The position numbers and the translations under genes were made by a program. A stretch of 64,000 nucleotides of DNA, from contig NZ_FZOF01000032.1 in the NCBI RefSeq assembly GCF_900188405.1, positions 35,787 to 99,786 of the forward strand. The letters run 5' to 3'. Below the pieces are notes generated by a model, which saw nothing but the letters and a program-made list of their open reading frames with translations, did no database searches and was not told the DNA's origin. Below, one piece after another: positions 1 to 9,161 of the stretch (position 1 is its first letter; each line of letters starts with the position of its first letter). This DNA is from Actinacidiphila glaucinigra. Lineage in GTDB: Bacteria > Actinomycetota > Actinomycetes > Streptomycetales > Streptomycetaceae.

Positions 1-33
1 GACCTCCGGACCCTGCGCGGCGCCGGGGCCTGA
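1..33 (+). CDS. C-terminal end of an unidentified protein
   Basis: Frame 1 is open from the window edge for ten codons and ends at TGA (31-33), ten bases ahead of a strong hairpin terminator. This fits the last residues of a gene lying mostly outside the window. Nothing can be said about its function. Confidence 0.35.
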   Translation, partial: DLRTLRGAGA

Positions 34-42
34 CCCGGCCGC

Positions 43-88
43 GCGGCCCCGCTCCGAGGGCGGATTCGGCAAGCCGGAGCGGGGCCGC
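43..88 (+). terminator. Rho-independent-type hairpin
   Basis: A perfect 14-bp stem (43-56 pairs with 75-88) with an 18-base loop follows the stop codon at 33. There is no U-tract, as is usual in Streptomyces. Confidence 0.7.
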
Positions 89-264
89 ATCTCCAGGGTG
101 CGCCCGAGGCGCGCCCGGCACACGCCGGGGAGCACGGCCCCAGGGGCGCCGCGAAGCAATAGACGAAGGTATAGGCGGCGCCTCCCACCGCTACTTTCGT
201 CACCCGCGGAACGCAGACTTTCTGCCGAAGCCCGGGGGCCGGCCCGCGCCATAACTTCGGTGAC

Positions 265-525
265 ATGAACCCCACCCCGCGTACGGAATCCGTTCCCCTC
301 ACCCAGCGCCCCGCGCAGCTCCTCGCCGGCCTCGTCGGCGTCGCGCTCCTCCTGCTGGGCGGTGTGCCGCTCACCGAGCGCCTCTTCGCCCACCTGACGG
401 TGTGGGCCGCCGGCCAGACCATTCCGGGCCTGTCCCACCTTGTTCTCCTCGTTGTGGGCGCCGCGCTGCTCACCCTGTTCTGGCGCCTCCGTCACGGCAA
501 GGCTCCGGCCGCCCAAGACCGCTGA
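265..525 (+). CDS. Small two-helix membrane protein
   Basis: This 86-residue protein has two hydrophobic segments (about residues 18-38 and 52-72) and a basic C-terminus, so it is probably an integral membrane protein. It starts at ATG 265 with no clear ribosome site. It lies 41 bases ahead of an ABC exporter on the same strand and may be co-transcribed with it, possibly as an accessory subunit, but that is only positional. I do not recognise the family. Confidence 0.6.
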   Translation: MNPTPRTESVPLTQRPAQLLAGLVGVALLLLGGVPLTERLFAHLTVWAAGQTIPGLSHLVLLVVGAALLTLFWRLRHGKAPAAQDR

Positions 526-566
526 ACGACGCACACGCACAGGAAGATCACACGGGCCACCACGTC

Positions 567-1487
567 ATGACCGATTCCCCCAACGTCCCCGCCATCGAGA
601 CCGTCGGGCTGGGCAGGCGCTACCGTCGCGGCTGGGCGCTGCGCGACACCTCCTTCCGCCTTCCCGCCGGCCGCGTCTGCGCGCTCGTCGGCCCCAACGG
701 CGCGGGCAAGACCACCTTGCTGTCCATGGCCGCCGACCTGATCACGCCCACCACCGGCACGATCACGCTGTCCGGGCACCGCCCCGGCAGCGTCCAAGCC
801 CGCCAGAGCACCGCGTTCCTCAGCCAGCAGAAGGCCCTCTACCCGCGCTTCCGCGTCAGCGAGATCCTCCGCATGGGCCGGGAGCTCAACCCCACCTGGC
901 ACCAGGAGACCGCCGAGTCCGTCATCGACGCCGGCCAGGTCCCCATGAACGCCCGCGTCGGCACCCTCTCCGGCGGACAGGCCACCCGCGTCGCCTTCGC
1001 CCTCGCGCTGGGCAAGCGTCCCCGACTGATGCTCCTGGACGAGCCGATGGCCGACCTCGACCCCCTGGTACGCCACCAGATGAACGACATCCTCCAGGCC
1101 GAGGCCCGGCGGCACGGCTCGACCGTCGTGATGTCCTCGCACCTGGTCTCCGAGCTGGAGAGCGCCTGCGACTACCTCGTGCTCGTCAACAACGGCACGG
1201 TCCGGCTGGCCGGCGAGGTGGACCTCCTCCTCGCCGAGCACCGGCAGCTCACCGGGCACCACCGGCAGGAGCCGGTCCCGGACGGCTACCAGGTCATCGC
1301 GACCTCCGGCGACGAGGGAGGCCACAGCTCGCTCGTCCGCACCTCCCACGCGTCCCCGCCCGACGCCGGCCACCGCGCCCCCACCCTGGAAGAACTGGTC
1401 CTCGGCTATCTGCGCGCGCCCGACGCGCCCGCACTCCTCACCCCGAGCGCGAGGGTCGACGGCGGCATGGAGGTGGTGGCGGCATGA
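567..1487 (+). CDS. ABC transporter ATP-binding protein
   Basis: This 306-residue ATPase would energise an exporter at the inner face of the membrane. It shows the Walker A motif GPNGAGKTT (about residue 46), the LSGGQ signature, Walker B with LMLLDEP, and an H-loop SSHL. The C-terminal 80 residues are an extension usual in CcmA/DrrA-like exporter ATPases. ATG 567 was chosen because the ABC fold starts soon after it; an upstream in-frame start at 402 would overlap the previous gene. The stop overlaps the permease start (ATGA), so the two are translationally coupled. Substrate unknown. Confidence 0.9.
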   Translation: MTDSPNVPAIETVGLGRRYRRGWALRDTSFRLPAGRVCALVGPNGAGKTTLLSMAADLITPTTGTITLSGHRPGSVQARQSTAFLSQQKALYPRFRVSEILRMGRELNPTWHQETAESVIDAGQVPMNARVGTLSGGQATRVAFALALGKRPRLMLLDEPMADLDPLVRHQMNDILQAEARRHGSTVVMSSHLVSELESACDYLVLVNNGTVRLAGEVDLLLAEHRQLTGHHRQEPVPDGYQVIATSGDEGGHSSLVRTSHASPPDAGHRAPTLEELVLGYLRAPDAPALLTPSARVDGGMEVVAA

Positions 1488-2488
1488 GCACCGCAACCAC
1501 CCGCAGTCGCACGCCCGTTCGCCGAGGACCGCGACTGCGCGGACTGACCTGGCTGATCTGGCGGCAGAACCGCACCGCCTTCTGGATCGGACTGGCGGTC
1601 GCGGCAGCGGTCGCCTGCTACGCCCTCGTACAGCACCAGCACATAGCGGCGGCCGTCACCGCGCAGCACCTCGACGCCTGCCAGGGCCACCAGCTCTCCG
1701 AACGCTGCCTCAGCCGCCTCACGACCTTCGGGCAGCAGTACCAGTTCCCGATGCGGCGGCCGCTCCAGGCCATGCTGCTGCTCCCGTTCCTCTTCGGCCT
1801 CTTCCTGGGTGGGCCGCAGCTCGCGCAGGAGCTGGAGTCGGGGACCTACCGCACGGTGGCCACCCAGTCCGTGACCCGCATGCGCTGGTTCGCGGCGAAG
1901 CTGGGCGTGCCGCTCGCCATGACGGTCCTCGTCAGCGGTGTCATCGCGGCCGCGATGACCTGGTGGTGGCACCCGGTGGCCAAGGCGATGGGGCCGATGT
2001 TCCCCTGGCACCAGTGGTACCCGTTCTACGGGGTGGGGCCCGTCGTCGTCGGCCTGAGCGTCCTGTTCTACCTCCTGGGGGCGACCCTGGGGCTCGTCCT
2101 GCGCCGTACCGTTCTGGCGATGGGTGCCACCCTCGCCGTCGGCGCCGGGCTGTTCGCCCTCCTCGAAGCGGTGCGCCCGCGCCTGTGGCCCGTCCGCACG
2201 GCGTACGCGCAGCACACATCAGAACCGCCGGCTCCCCTTGACGCCTGGCAGCTGGCCGACGGCCCGCTGTCCAAGGAGGGGCACCGCGTGTCCGAGGCCT
2301 GGGACTGCTATGCCGCGGGGGACATCAAGCAGTGCCTCGCCTCCCGGGGCATCACCGGCCGCTGGTCGGAGTACCACCCGGCCTCGGATCTGTGGCCGCT
2401 GCAGTGGACGGCGACGGGCCTGTGCCTGGCGCTGGGCGTCGTGCTGATCGCCCTGTCCCTGTGGTGGACCCGCCGGAACCCGGCCTGA
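1484..2488 (+). CDS. ABC transporter permease
   Basis: This 334-residue membrane protein is the partner of the preceding ATPase and overlaps it by four bases (ATGA). It has about six hydrophobic stretches: near residues 32-50, 100-118, 143-163, 184-206, 210-228 and 308-328. A large outside loop between the first two and a second before the last contain several cysteines (the CQGH and ERCLS region, and DCYAAGDIKQC), which could form disulfides. The order ATPase-permease and the motif ELESGTYRTVATQSVTR fit ABC-2-type exporters. Substrate unknown. Confidence 0.85.
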   Translation: MSTATTRSRTPVRRGPRLRGLTWLIWRQNRTAFWIGLAVAAAVACYALVQHQHIAAAVTAQHLDACQGHQLSERCLSRLTTFGQQYQFPMRRPLQAMLLLPFLFGLFLGGPQLAQELESGTYRTVATQSVTRMRWFAAKLGVPLAMTVLVSGVIAAAMTWWWHPVAKAMGPMFPWHQWYPFYGVGPVVVGLSVLFYLLGATLGLVLRRTVLAMGATLAVGAGLFALLEAVRPRLWPVRTAYAQHTSEPPAPLDAWQLADGPLSKEGHRVSEAWDCYAAGDIKQCLASRGITGRWSEYHPASDLWPLQWTATGLCLALGVVLIALSLWWTRRNPA

Positions 2489-2658
2489 TCACCGCCGCCG
2501 GTCCCCTTCGAAGGCCCCGGACGGGCCCAAAGGGGGACCGGCGCTCCCTGGATCGGTGATGCCTTCATCGGCGCGGAGTTCACGCCGAACCTGGTGGTGA
2601 GCGGTGCGGGGCCCGACCGGGCTCCGCACCGCGGAACGAGGAATCAGGAGAGCTGGAC

Positions 2659-3034
2659 ATGAGCGTGAACACGATCGCGGTGATCACCGGTGGCAACCGG
2701 GGGCTGGGCCGCGCCACCGCCCTCGCGCTGGGTGCGGCGGGGACGGACGTCGTCCTCACCTACCGGAGCAACGAGAAGGAGGCCGCGGAGGTGGTGGAGG
2801 CGCTGACCGCGATGGGGCGCAAGGCGGCGGCACTGCGGCTGGACACCACCTCGTTCGGGGAACTCCCCGCCTTCGCACGGACGCTGGGCGACACCCTGCG
2901 CGCCACGTGGGGACGCGAGACGTTCGACTTCCTGGTCAACAACGCGGGCACGGCCGGGTTCTCCCCGCTGGGCGCCACCGGCGCGGACGACTTCGACCTG
3001 ATGGTCGACGTGCACTTCAAGGGCGTGTTCTTCC
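2659..3034 (+). pseudogene. Short-chain dehydrogenase, 5' fragment
   Basis: Only about the first 125 residues of an SDR remain, roughly half the family length of 250. Visible are the Rossmann motif TGGNRGLG and the NNAG motif. The coding sense stops after VHFKGVFF; the catalytic Tyr-x3-Lys half is absent. A good ribosome site (AGGAG) precedes ATG 2659, so the fragment is probably still translated, running to a stop at 3132 through foreign sequence. It abuts the head of a second broken gene on the opposite strand, which marks a rearrangement junction at about 3033-3036. Confidence 0.8.
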
Positions 3035-3379
3035 CTCCTGCTGGTACGAGCCGCCCATGGCGCTGCGGTTGGTCTGCCCCACGATCGCCACCACCGGTAC
3101 GTGGTCGAGCTTCGCGTCGTACAGGCCGTTGAGCAGGTGGATCGCGCCGGGCCCCGACGTGGCCGCGCAGACGCCGACCCTGCCGGAGAACTTGGCGTAG
3201 CCCACCGCCTGGAAGGCCGCCATCTCCTCGTGACGGGCCTGGACGAACCGTGGCTTGTCGTCCGCCCGCCCCCAGGCCGCGAGCAGTCCGTTGATGCCAT
3301 CGCCCGGGTAGGCGAAGACATGGTCGACGTCCCATTCCCGCAGTCGCTGCAGTACGTGGTCGGAGACCTTGATGGACAC
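3035..3379 (-). pseudogene. Thiamine-diphosphate-dependent enzyme, 5' fragment
   Basis: On the minus strand a GTG at 3379, with an AGGTGAG ribosome site six bases upstream, begins a protein typical of the pyruvate-oxidase/acetolactate-synthase family. It has the conserved glutamate region (FAYPGDGING), an RHEEMAA segment and ATSGPGAIHLLNGLYDAK. It breaks off at about residue 114 of an expected 550-600, right where the SDR fragment from the other strand ends. Central and C-terminal (ThDP-binding) domains are missing, so it is not functional. Confidence 0.8.
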
Positions 3380-3600
3380 GGGGGACTCACCTTCCAGTTT
3401 CCGTTTCGGGCGTTTCCGGTGGCGGCGCACCCGCCACGACGCCTCGGCCGTGACGCCGCATCCGGAAGCGGTGATGGCCGTGGCGCTCGGCCGGCCGCTC
3501 CGGCCGGCCGCCGGGATCCTGCGTCTCGCGTGCCCGGACCGCCCGATCTCTAACACCCCCGCACGGACCGGCCGGATGATCGCGCCCGCCATCGCGGAGG

Positions 3601-3825
3601 TCAGGCCCTGCGTGCCGCCGGAGACTTGCCGCGCCGGCGGTGACTGGTGTCGCACCACGGGTACTTCCGGCTGCGCCGGCAAGCGCACACGGCCACGACG
3701 AAGCGGTCGGAACGCACCACGCGGCCGTCGTCCAGGACGACCTCCACGGGGCCTTCGATCAGGATCGGGCCGTCCCGGGTGAGCGTCACCCGCGTCGGCG
3801 CCGGTTCATCGTCAACGTTCGGCAC
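3601..3825 (-). CDS. CDGSH-type iron-sulfur protein
   Basis: This 74-residue protein has the mitoNEET-like [2Fe-2S] motif: Cys47, Cys49, Ser52, Pro56, Cys58, Asp59, Ser61 and His62. That is the CDGSH pattern with Thr in place of the usual Gly. Members carry a redox-active cluster with 3Cys-1His ligation and are thought to act in electron transfer or cluster donation; the partner here is unknown. Its start lies inside the end of the preceding methyltransferase gene (14-base overlap), so the two are almost certainly one operon. Confidence 0.85.
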   Translation of the reverse strand: MPNVDDEPAPTRVTLTRDGPILIEGPVEVVLDDGRVVRSDRFVVAVCACRRSRKYPWCDTSHRRRGKSPAARRA

Positions 3826-4462
3826 GGATCACCACCAGCTCTTCCTTCTCCTCGCCCGGGGATATCAGCCCCCGCGCCTCCAGCCACGCCGACCTGCCGC
3901 GCAGCACCGGCCCGAACGGGATGTAGCGGCGATCGGTCACCACCGGCCGCAGTCCCGCGCGACGCAGCCGGCCCAGAGTGTGCTCGACACCGCAGAAGCC
4001 CGAGTGGACCAGCAGCAGCACGCCTCCCGGTGTGAGCAGCGGCGGCGCGTCGGAGCAGATCCGGTCCAGCAGCACCCGGCCGTCGGGCCCCGCGTCCCAC
4101 GCCACGGCACGGCCCCGGCCGGGAGGGCGCGCCCGCGGTGACGGCACGTACGGCGGGTTGGCCATGATCAGGTCGAAGCGGCGATCCGTCACAGGCGCGG
4201 TGAGGTCGCCGCGCAGCACCCTGACGCGCAGACGGTTCAGCCGCGCGTTGAGCCAGGTCGTGAGCACCGCGCCCACGGAGGCGTCGACGGCCGTCACCCG
4301 CGCGACCCCGTGCTCGGCGGCGGTCAGCGCCAGCGCGCCGGTGCCGGTCCCCAGGTCGAGGACGTCGGCCTCAGCCGTGAGAGGCTCCCGCTTCAGCGCG
4401 TCCTCCAGCAGAAGCGTGTCGTCCTGGGGGCGGTAGACCCCCGGTGGGCACAAAAGCCACAT
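3812..4462 (-). CDS. HemK-like N5-glutamine or small-molecule methyltransferase
   Basis: A class I SAM-dependent methyltransferase of about 216 residues, with the SAM-binding loop DLGTGTG (residues 36-42) and the NPPY motif (102-105) characteristic of enzymes methylating glutamine or adenine amide/amino nitrogens. The N-terminal PPGVYRPQDDT stretch resembles the Mtq2/HemK2 branch. The ATG at 4462 places this stretch at the N-terminus; ATG 4480 is an alternative. It is the first gene of a two-gene operon with the CDGSH protein. The true substrate cannot be read from sequence. Confidence 0.8.
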   Translation of the reverse strand: MWLLCPPGVYRPQDDTLLLEDALKREPLTAEADVLDLGTGTGALALTAAEHGVARVTAVDASVGAVLTTWLNARLNRLRVRVLRGDLTAPVTDRRFDLIMANPPYVPSPRARPPGRGRAVAWDAGPDGRVLLDRICSDAPPLLTPGGVLLLVHSGFCGVEHTLGRLRRAGLRPVVTDRRYIPFGPVLRGRSAWLEARGLISPGEEKEELVVIRAER

Positions 4463-4628
4463 ACTGCGCGGATACCCCATGATGCGCGGACTAACGTGGA
4501 CCACGCGGTGCGACCGGAGGCCCGCCCGCGGGTTGCGGACCGCGGTCAGGGGCCCGCACGGCCGCCGCATGCGATCCTGATCCCGGGGTAGGCCAAAATT
4601 TCGAGGTCGCACCCGAGGACAGGGGAGC

Positions 4629-6359
4629 ATGGACGCCGCCGTACCGGACACCGGATCACCCGTCCTGGACGGATCCCTGGCACCGTCCGCCGACGTGCCC
4701 GGCGGTCTGCTGGAGGGCATGAAGGTGCCTGCCTACGTGGTGGACGCCGAGGGGCTGATCATCGCGGCCAACGGCGCCGCACTGCGTCTCCTGCACAGGC
4801 CCGCCGCCGAACTCCTCGGTCACGACGCCCACGACCTGCTGCACCGCGACAGCCACGGCCGCCCCCTGCCGCGATCCCGGTGCGAGATGCGCGACGCCCT
4901 CCTCGCGGAGCGCACGGGGCACAACGACCTGGGGTGGTTCGCCCGTGGCGACGGCAGCCTGCTCGGACTGTCCTGGTTCCTGACGCCCTACGCCCTCGAC
5001 CCGGACAGGCCCGGGGCCCTGGTCATGCTCTACCAGCGGCACGAGCCTGCGGGGCACCGGGAGGACGGCGAGGAGCATGCGACGGCCCTCACCGAGCTCG
5101 ACCGACTCGCCCTGCTCGCGGAGACCACCACCCAGCTGACCTCGACCCTGGACGTGACCGAGGCGCTGCACCGCCTGGCCGCCCTGACCGTCCCGCTGCT
5201 CGCCGACTGGGCGGTCGTCGACCTGCTCACCGAGAACGACGAGGTGCGGCGGGCCCTGGTCGTGCAGCACAAGGACGGCGTACTGATCGAGCGCGCCGAC
5301 CTGCAGGGTCCGATGCCGCCCCTGCCGCAGGAATCCCCGATGCCGCTGTCGCGCGCCCTGCGCGGCGCCGCCTCCAGCATCGCCAGTGCCGCCACGTACC
5401 AGGGCCCTCCGGACTCGGGCATCGCCGTCGAGCAGCACCGGCTCTTCGAGGAGACCGGCATGCACTCCGCGGCCATCGCCCCGATCCGCGGCCTGCGGGA
5501 CGTGCTCGGAGCGCTCACACTCGGCCGTGCCGCGCGCCCCGACGCATTCACCGCCTCCGACCTGCCGCTGCTGGAGGACGTGACCCGCCGGGCGGGCCTC
5601 GCGCTCGACAACGCCCGCCTCTACCAGCGGCAGCGCAAGGTCTCCGAGACGATGCAACGCCACCTGCTGCCGCAGATGCCCACGATCCCAGGGCTGCAGA
5701 TGACGGCCCGGTACGTGGCGGCCCCCCAGGCCTCACAGGTCGGCGGCGACTGGTACGACGCCTTCCCGCTCATGGACGGCGCCACCGCGCTCGCCATCGG
5801 CGACGTCGTGGGACACGACCTCGACGCCGCCGGCGGCATGGCCCAGGTCCGCAACATGCTGCGCGCCTTCGCCTGGTCGCACCCCGAGGCGCCCAGCGAC
5901 GTCGTCACCCAGCTCGACCAGGCCGTCATGCACATCGCCGAGGTGCCGATGGCCACCGTGCTCCTCGCACGGCTCACCAGCGGGGACGACGGTCTGTGGC
6001 GTCTGCGGTGGACCAACGCGGGCCATCCGCCTCCGCTGCTGGTGGACCACGACGGACGCACCCGCTTCCTCACCGGTGGCCACGGCATCCTGCTCGGCAC
6101 CGGCACCACCCGGCCACGCGAGGACGCCGTCGTCACCCTGCCCCCGCGGTCCACCCTCGTGCTCTACACCGACGGACTGGTCGAATCGACCCGGCACTCC
6201 ATCGACGACGGCCTGGACCGGCTCCGCAAGCACGCGGCCTCCCTCGCCCGGCGCCCCCTGGACCCCTTCAGCGACGCGCTGCTCGACCGGGCCCGGCCCA
6301 CGGACAACGACGACGACGTCGCCTTCCTCGCCCTGCGCACGCCCGACCCCGCCCCGTGA
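4629..6359 (+). CDS. PAS-GAF-PP2C (SpoIIE/RsbU-type) phosphatase
   Basis: This 576-residue protein has an N-terminal PAS-like sensor (about 30-140), a GAF domain (about 155-330) and a C-terminal SpoIIE-type PP2C domain (about 345-570). Metal-binding and active-site motifs are present: GGDWYDAF, GDVVGHD, NAGHPPPLL, YTDGLVES and a final DDDVAFLAL. Such enzymes dephosphorylate anti-anti-sigma factors (STAS proteins) in partner-switching control of alternative sigma factors. There is no HATPase kinase domain and no STAS gene nearby, so its partner is elsewhere. The ribosome site AGGGGAG precedes ATG 4629. The gene is divergent from the methyltransferase operon. Confidence 0.9.
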   Translation: MDAAVPDTGSPVLDGSLAPSADVPGGLLEGMKVPAYVVDAEGLIIAANGAALRLLHRPAAELLGHDAHDLLHRDSHGRPLPRSRCEMRDALLAERTGHNDLGWFARGDGSLLGLSWFLTPYALDPDRPGALVMLYQRHEPAGHREDGEEHATALTELDRLALLAETTTQLTSTLDVTEALHRLAALTVPLLADWAVVDLLTENDEVRRALVVQHKDGVLIERADLQGPMPPLPQESPMPLSRALRGAASSIASAATYQGPPDSGIAVEQHRLFEETGMHSAAIAPIRGLRDVLGALTLGRAARPDAFTASDLPLLEDVTRRAGLALDNARLYQRQRKVSETMQRHLLPQMPTIPGLQMTARYVAAPQASQVGGDWYDAFPLMDGATALAIGDVVGHDLDAAGGMAQVRNMLRAFAWSHPEAPSDVVTQLDQAVMHIAEVPMATVLLARLTSGDDGLWRLRWTNAGHPPPLLVDHDGRTRFLTGGHGILLGTGTTRPREDAVVTLPPRSTLVLYTDGLVESTRHSIDDGLDRLRKHAASLARRPLDPFSDALLDRARPTDNDDDVAFLALRTPDPAP

Positions 6360-6448
6360 CACCGCCGGGCGCTCCCTTCCCGCGCACGTCCGGGTGAGTT
6401 TCCCGGCGGTCCGGGGAAAGAGCGCAGAGGGGAGCGAGGGAGGCCACC

Positions 6449-7606
6449 GTGCCGTATGACCAGCTCGGACTCGACGACATCCTCGCGGCGGCGGAGGCGG
6501 CCGCGCCGGTGCAGTCCCTGGACGTCGTGGCGCGCAACCTCAGGGAGCGGTTCGGAGCCAGATCGGTGTCGTTCCTGCTCCCCGACGTCATCGGCCAGAA
6601 GATGGTGCGGGTCAGCGAGGACGTCGCGTCGCGGCAGGACGGCAGCGCCGAGCAGATCCCCCTGCACGGCAGCATCTACCACGACGTCCTTCGCAGCCAG
6701 CAGGTGATGCGGGCACCCGCCGACGGGGCGGGGCAGCGGGTGGTCGCGCCCGTCACCAACCGGGGCGACACCATCGGCGTGCTGGAGCTGACCCTGCCCG
6801 ACGGCACCGACGAGGTGCTGGCCGAGGTCGCCGAGGCCGCGCACGCGCTGGCCTACATCGTCGTCACCGACCGCCGGTTCACCGACCTCTACCACTGGGG
6901 CAAACGCACCACACCGCTCACCCTGGCCGCCGAGATCCAGCGCGGGCTGCTGCCGTCGGCCGCCTCCTGCGAAGCGAACGAGTTCATCCTCGCCGCGGCA
7001 CTGGTACCCGCGGACTCCGTCGGCGGCGACACCTACGACTACACCCTCGACTACGACACGCTGCACCTGTCCATCACCGACGCCATGGGGCACGACGTGG
7101 AAGCCGCCCTGCTGGCCACCGTTCTGGTGAACGCCTCGCGCCGTGCCCGGCGCGCCGGGCACGACCTCGCAGAACAAGCCCTCGAGATGCACACGGCGCT
7201 CCGGGAGCACGGCAGCCACGGCCACGCCACCGGGCAGCTCCTGCGCCTCGCGGTGGACGGGACGGGCTGCCGGCTGGTCAACGCCGGACACCCCTGGCCA
7301 CTGCGTCTGCGCGACGGCACCGTGGAGGAACTCGGCCTGCGGATCAACCTCCCCTTCGGCGTCCCCTCCGCGCCGCCCTTCCGCGTCCAGGACGTCGATC
7401 TGCGACCCGGCGACCGGCTGGTGCTCTACACCGACGGCATGCAGGAGCGCGAGGCCCGCAGCGTGGACCTGCCCGCGCTGCTCCGCGACTCCGCCGGCGA
7501 GCACCCCCGCGAAGTGGTCCAGGTGATGACCTCCGCCGTGTCCGTGGCCTGCCACGGCCACCTCCAGGACGACGCCACGGTCCTGTGCCTGGACTGGCGC
7601 GCCTGA
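6449..7606 (+). CDS. PP2C (SpoIIE/RsbU-type) phosphatase
   Basis: A 385-residue soluble phosphatase starting at GTG 6449. Residues 1-145 look like a degenerate GAF-type sensor; the PP2C domain follows with VGGDTYDYT, DAMGHD, NAGHPWPL, YTDGMQER and LQDDATVLCLDW. Asp and Gly residues needed for two metal ions are retained. It lies 89 bases after another PP2C gene on the same strand and may share its transcript; the gap holds an inverted repeat (6361-6369 with 6402-6410) that could attenuate readthrough. The likely role is control of an anti-anti-sigma factor. Confidence 0.88.
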   Translation: MPYDQLGLDDILAAAEAAAPVQSLDVVARNLRERFGARSVSFLLPDVIGQKMVRVSEDVASRQDGSAEQIPLHGSIYHDVLRSQQVMRAPADGAGQRVVAPVTNRGDTIGVLELTLPDGTDEVLAEVAEAAHALAYIVVTDRRFTDLYHWGKRTTPLTLAAEIQRGLLPSAASCEANEFILAAALVPADSVGGDTYDYTLDYDTLHLSITDAMGHDVEAALLATVLVNASRRARRAGHDLAEQALEMHTALREHGSHGHATGQLLRLAVDGTGCRLVNAGHPWPLRLRDGTVEELGLRINLPFGVPSAPPFRVQDVDLRPGDRLVLYTDGMQEREARSVDLPALLRDSAGEHPREVVQVMTSAVSVACHGHLQDDATVLCLDWRA

Positions 7607-7669
7607 GCGGGCGCGCCCACGCCGCCTGGTGCCGGGTTTGTCCCGGAGCAGGCAGGAAAGCCGCAACAC

Positions 7670-8572
7670 ATGAGGCTTATGAGCAGGCATACGCACGAGA
7701 AGCAGGGCTCCCCGAACGGCCCCGTCCCCGCAGCGATGGACACCCTGGAAGAGCAGGAGTGGCTCGACGGACCCGCCGCCGGTGTCCGCAGAGCCGTCCG
7801 CGCCCTGCCCCTGGGCCGGGGGCGTGACGCGCTGCGCGGCCTGTGGCTCGGCCACCCCCTGCACCCGGTGCTGGTGCAGGTGCCGATCGGCGCCTGGACC
7901 TGTGCCGGGATACTCGACCTGCTCCCCGGCGAGAGCCGCGCGGCGCGCCGTCTGGTGGCGGTGGGACTGGTCTCCGCCGGGCCCGCGGCCCTCGCCGGAT
8001 GGGTGGACTGGGCGGAGCAACGCCCCCGCCAGGCCCGTGTCGGCCTGGTCCACGCGACCGCCAACCTCGCCGCCGTCACCGCCTACGCGGCGTCTTTGGC
8101 GTACCGGATCAAGGGCCGTCCCCTGCTCGGCAGGGCCCTGGGCTTCGGCGGGATGACCCTCGCCACGATGGGCGGGGTGCTCGGCGGCCACCTCGCCTAC
8201 CGGCAGGGCGCCGGCGTGAACCACGCGGAGGCGGTGCCCGTGCTGGTGGAGCCGGGCTGGCACCGCATCGGGGTGCCGCAGGACTTCCCGGTCGGCGAAC
8301 CGGTGCGGCGGATGGCCGACGAGGTGGCGGTGGTCGTGGTCCGGGAGTACGACGGGCGGTTCCACGCCCTGGCCGACCGCTGCAACCACATGAACGGCCC
8401 CTTGCACGAGGGCAAGGTGCTGGAGGGCTGCCTCGAATGCCCCTGGCACGGCAGCCAGTTCCGCCTCTCGGACGGCGCCAACGTCCAGGGGCCGGCGACC
8501 GCGCCGCAGCCCCGCTTCGACTGCCGGATATCCCCGGACGGACAGGTCGAGGTCCGGCTCGGCCGGAACTGA
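7670..8572 (+). CDS. DUF2231 membrane domain fused to a Rieske [2Fe-2S] domain
   Basis: The first 185 residues contain about four hydrophobic helices with the motif GHPLHPVLVQVPIGAW, typical of DUF2231 membrane proteins that may bind haem through histidines. The last 100 residues are a Rieske ferredoxin domain with both cluster motifs, CNHMNGPL and CPWHGSQF, giving the 2Cys-2His ligands. The fusion would place an electron-carrying cluster next to a membrane segment, so a redox role is likely, though the donor and acceptor are unknown. ATG 7670 has GGAAAG upstream; ATG 7679 is an alternative start. Confidence 0.85.
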   Translation: MRLMSRHTHEKQGSPNGPVPAAMDTLEEQEWLDGPAAGVRRAVRALPLGRGRDALRGLWLGHPLHPVLVQVPIGAWTCAGILDLLPGESRAARRLVAVGLVSAGPAALAGWVDWAEQRPRQARVGLVHATANLAAVTAYAASLAYRIKGRPLLGRALGFGGMTLATMGGVLGGHLAYRQGAGVNHAEAVPVLVEPGWHRIGVPQDFPVGEPVRRMADEVAVVVVREYDGRFHALADRCNHMNGPLHEGKVLEGCLECPWHGSQFRLSDGANVQGPATAPQPRFDCRISPDGQVEVRLGRN

Positions 8573-8591
8573 GCGACGAGGAGGAGCAGCC

Positions 8592-9068
8592 ATGAGTCAG
8601 CAAGCTCTCGAGATCTACATGAACGACCATCTGGCCGGTTCCACCACCGGTCAACTGATCTCCCGTCATCTCGCCGACCACCACCGCTCCTTGCCGCACG
8701 GGGGCGAACTGCGGCGCGTGGCCGACGAGATCGAGGAGGACCGGCAGAGCCTCCTCGACCTGATGGCCGCCCTGGACGTCCCGGCACGCCGGCACAAGGT
8801 CTACGCGGGCTGGCTCGCCGAGAAGGCACGCCTGCTCAAGCTCAACGGACGGGTCACCCGCCGCTCCGGCCTGAGCACGGTCATCGAACTCGAGGCGCTG
8901 CGCCTCGGCATCGAGGGCAAGAGCCTGCTGTGGGAGTCGCTCCTGACGCTCACGCCGAGGGAGGAGCTGGACGAGGGCCGGCTCCGCACCCTCCTGGACC
9001 GCGCGCACGAGCAGATCGACACGGTCGAGACCGTGCGACGCGAGGCCGTCGGCGCCGGTCTCGGCTGA
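8592..9068 (+). CDS. Conserved helical protein of unknown function
   Basis: A 158-residue soluble protein, almost entirely amphipathic helix, with an excellent ribosome site (GAGGAGG) before ATG 8592. It lies 19 bases after the Rieske fusion gene, so it is probably in the same operon. The pattern of long helices with Glu and His (LADHHRSL, ADEIEEDRQSL) suggests a four-helix bundle of the ferritin-like type, but I cannot point to a clear di-iron motif, so this is only an impression. Confidence 0.8.
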   Translation: MSQQALEIYMNDHLAGSTTGQLISRHLADHHRSLPHGGELRRVADEIEEDRQSLLDLMAALDVPARRHKVYAGWLAEKARLLKLNGRVTRRSGLSTVIELEALRLGIEGKSLLWESLLTLTPREELDEGRLRTLLDRAHEQIDTVETVRREAVGAGLG

Positions 9069-9161
9069 AGGGCCTGGGGTCACCGTGGCGCATCTGGTGA
9101 TGATCCGCCGGAACGGGGTAGCCGCCCCTCAGGGGCAGGACGAGCAAATGGGGTGAAAGGA

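Noticed and set aside
6164..8593. 809-codon minus-strand frame opposite two genes
   Set aside because: Overlaps two well-supported plus-strand genes; no domain, no ribosome site.
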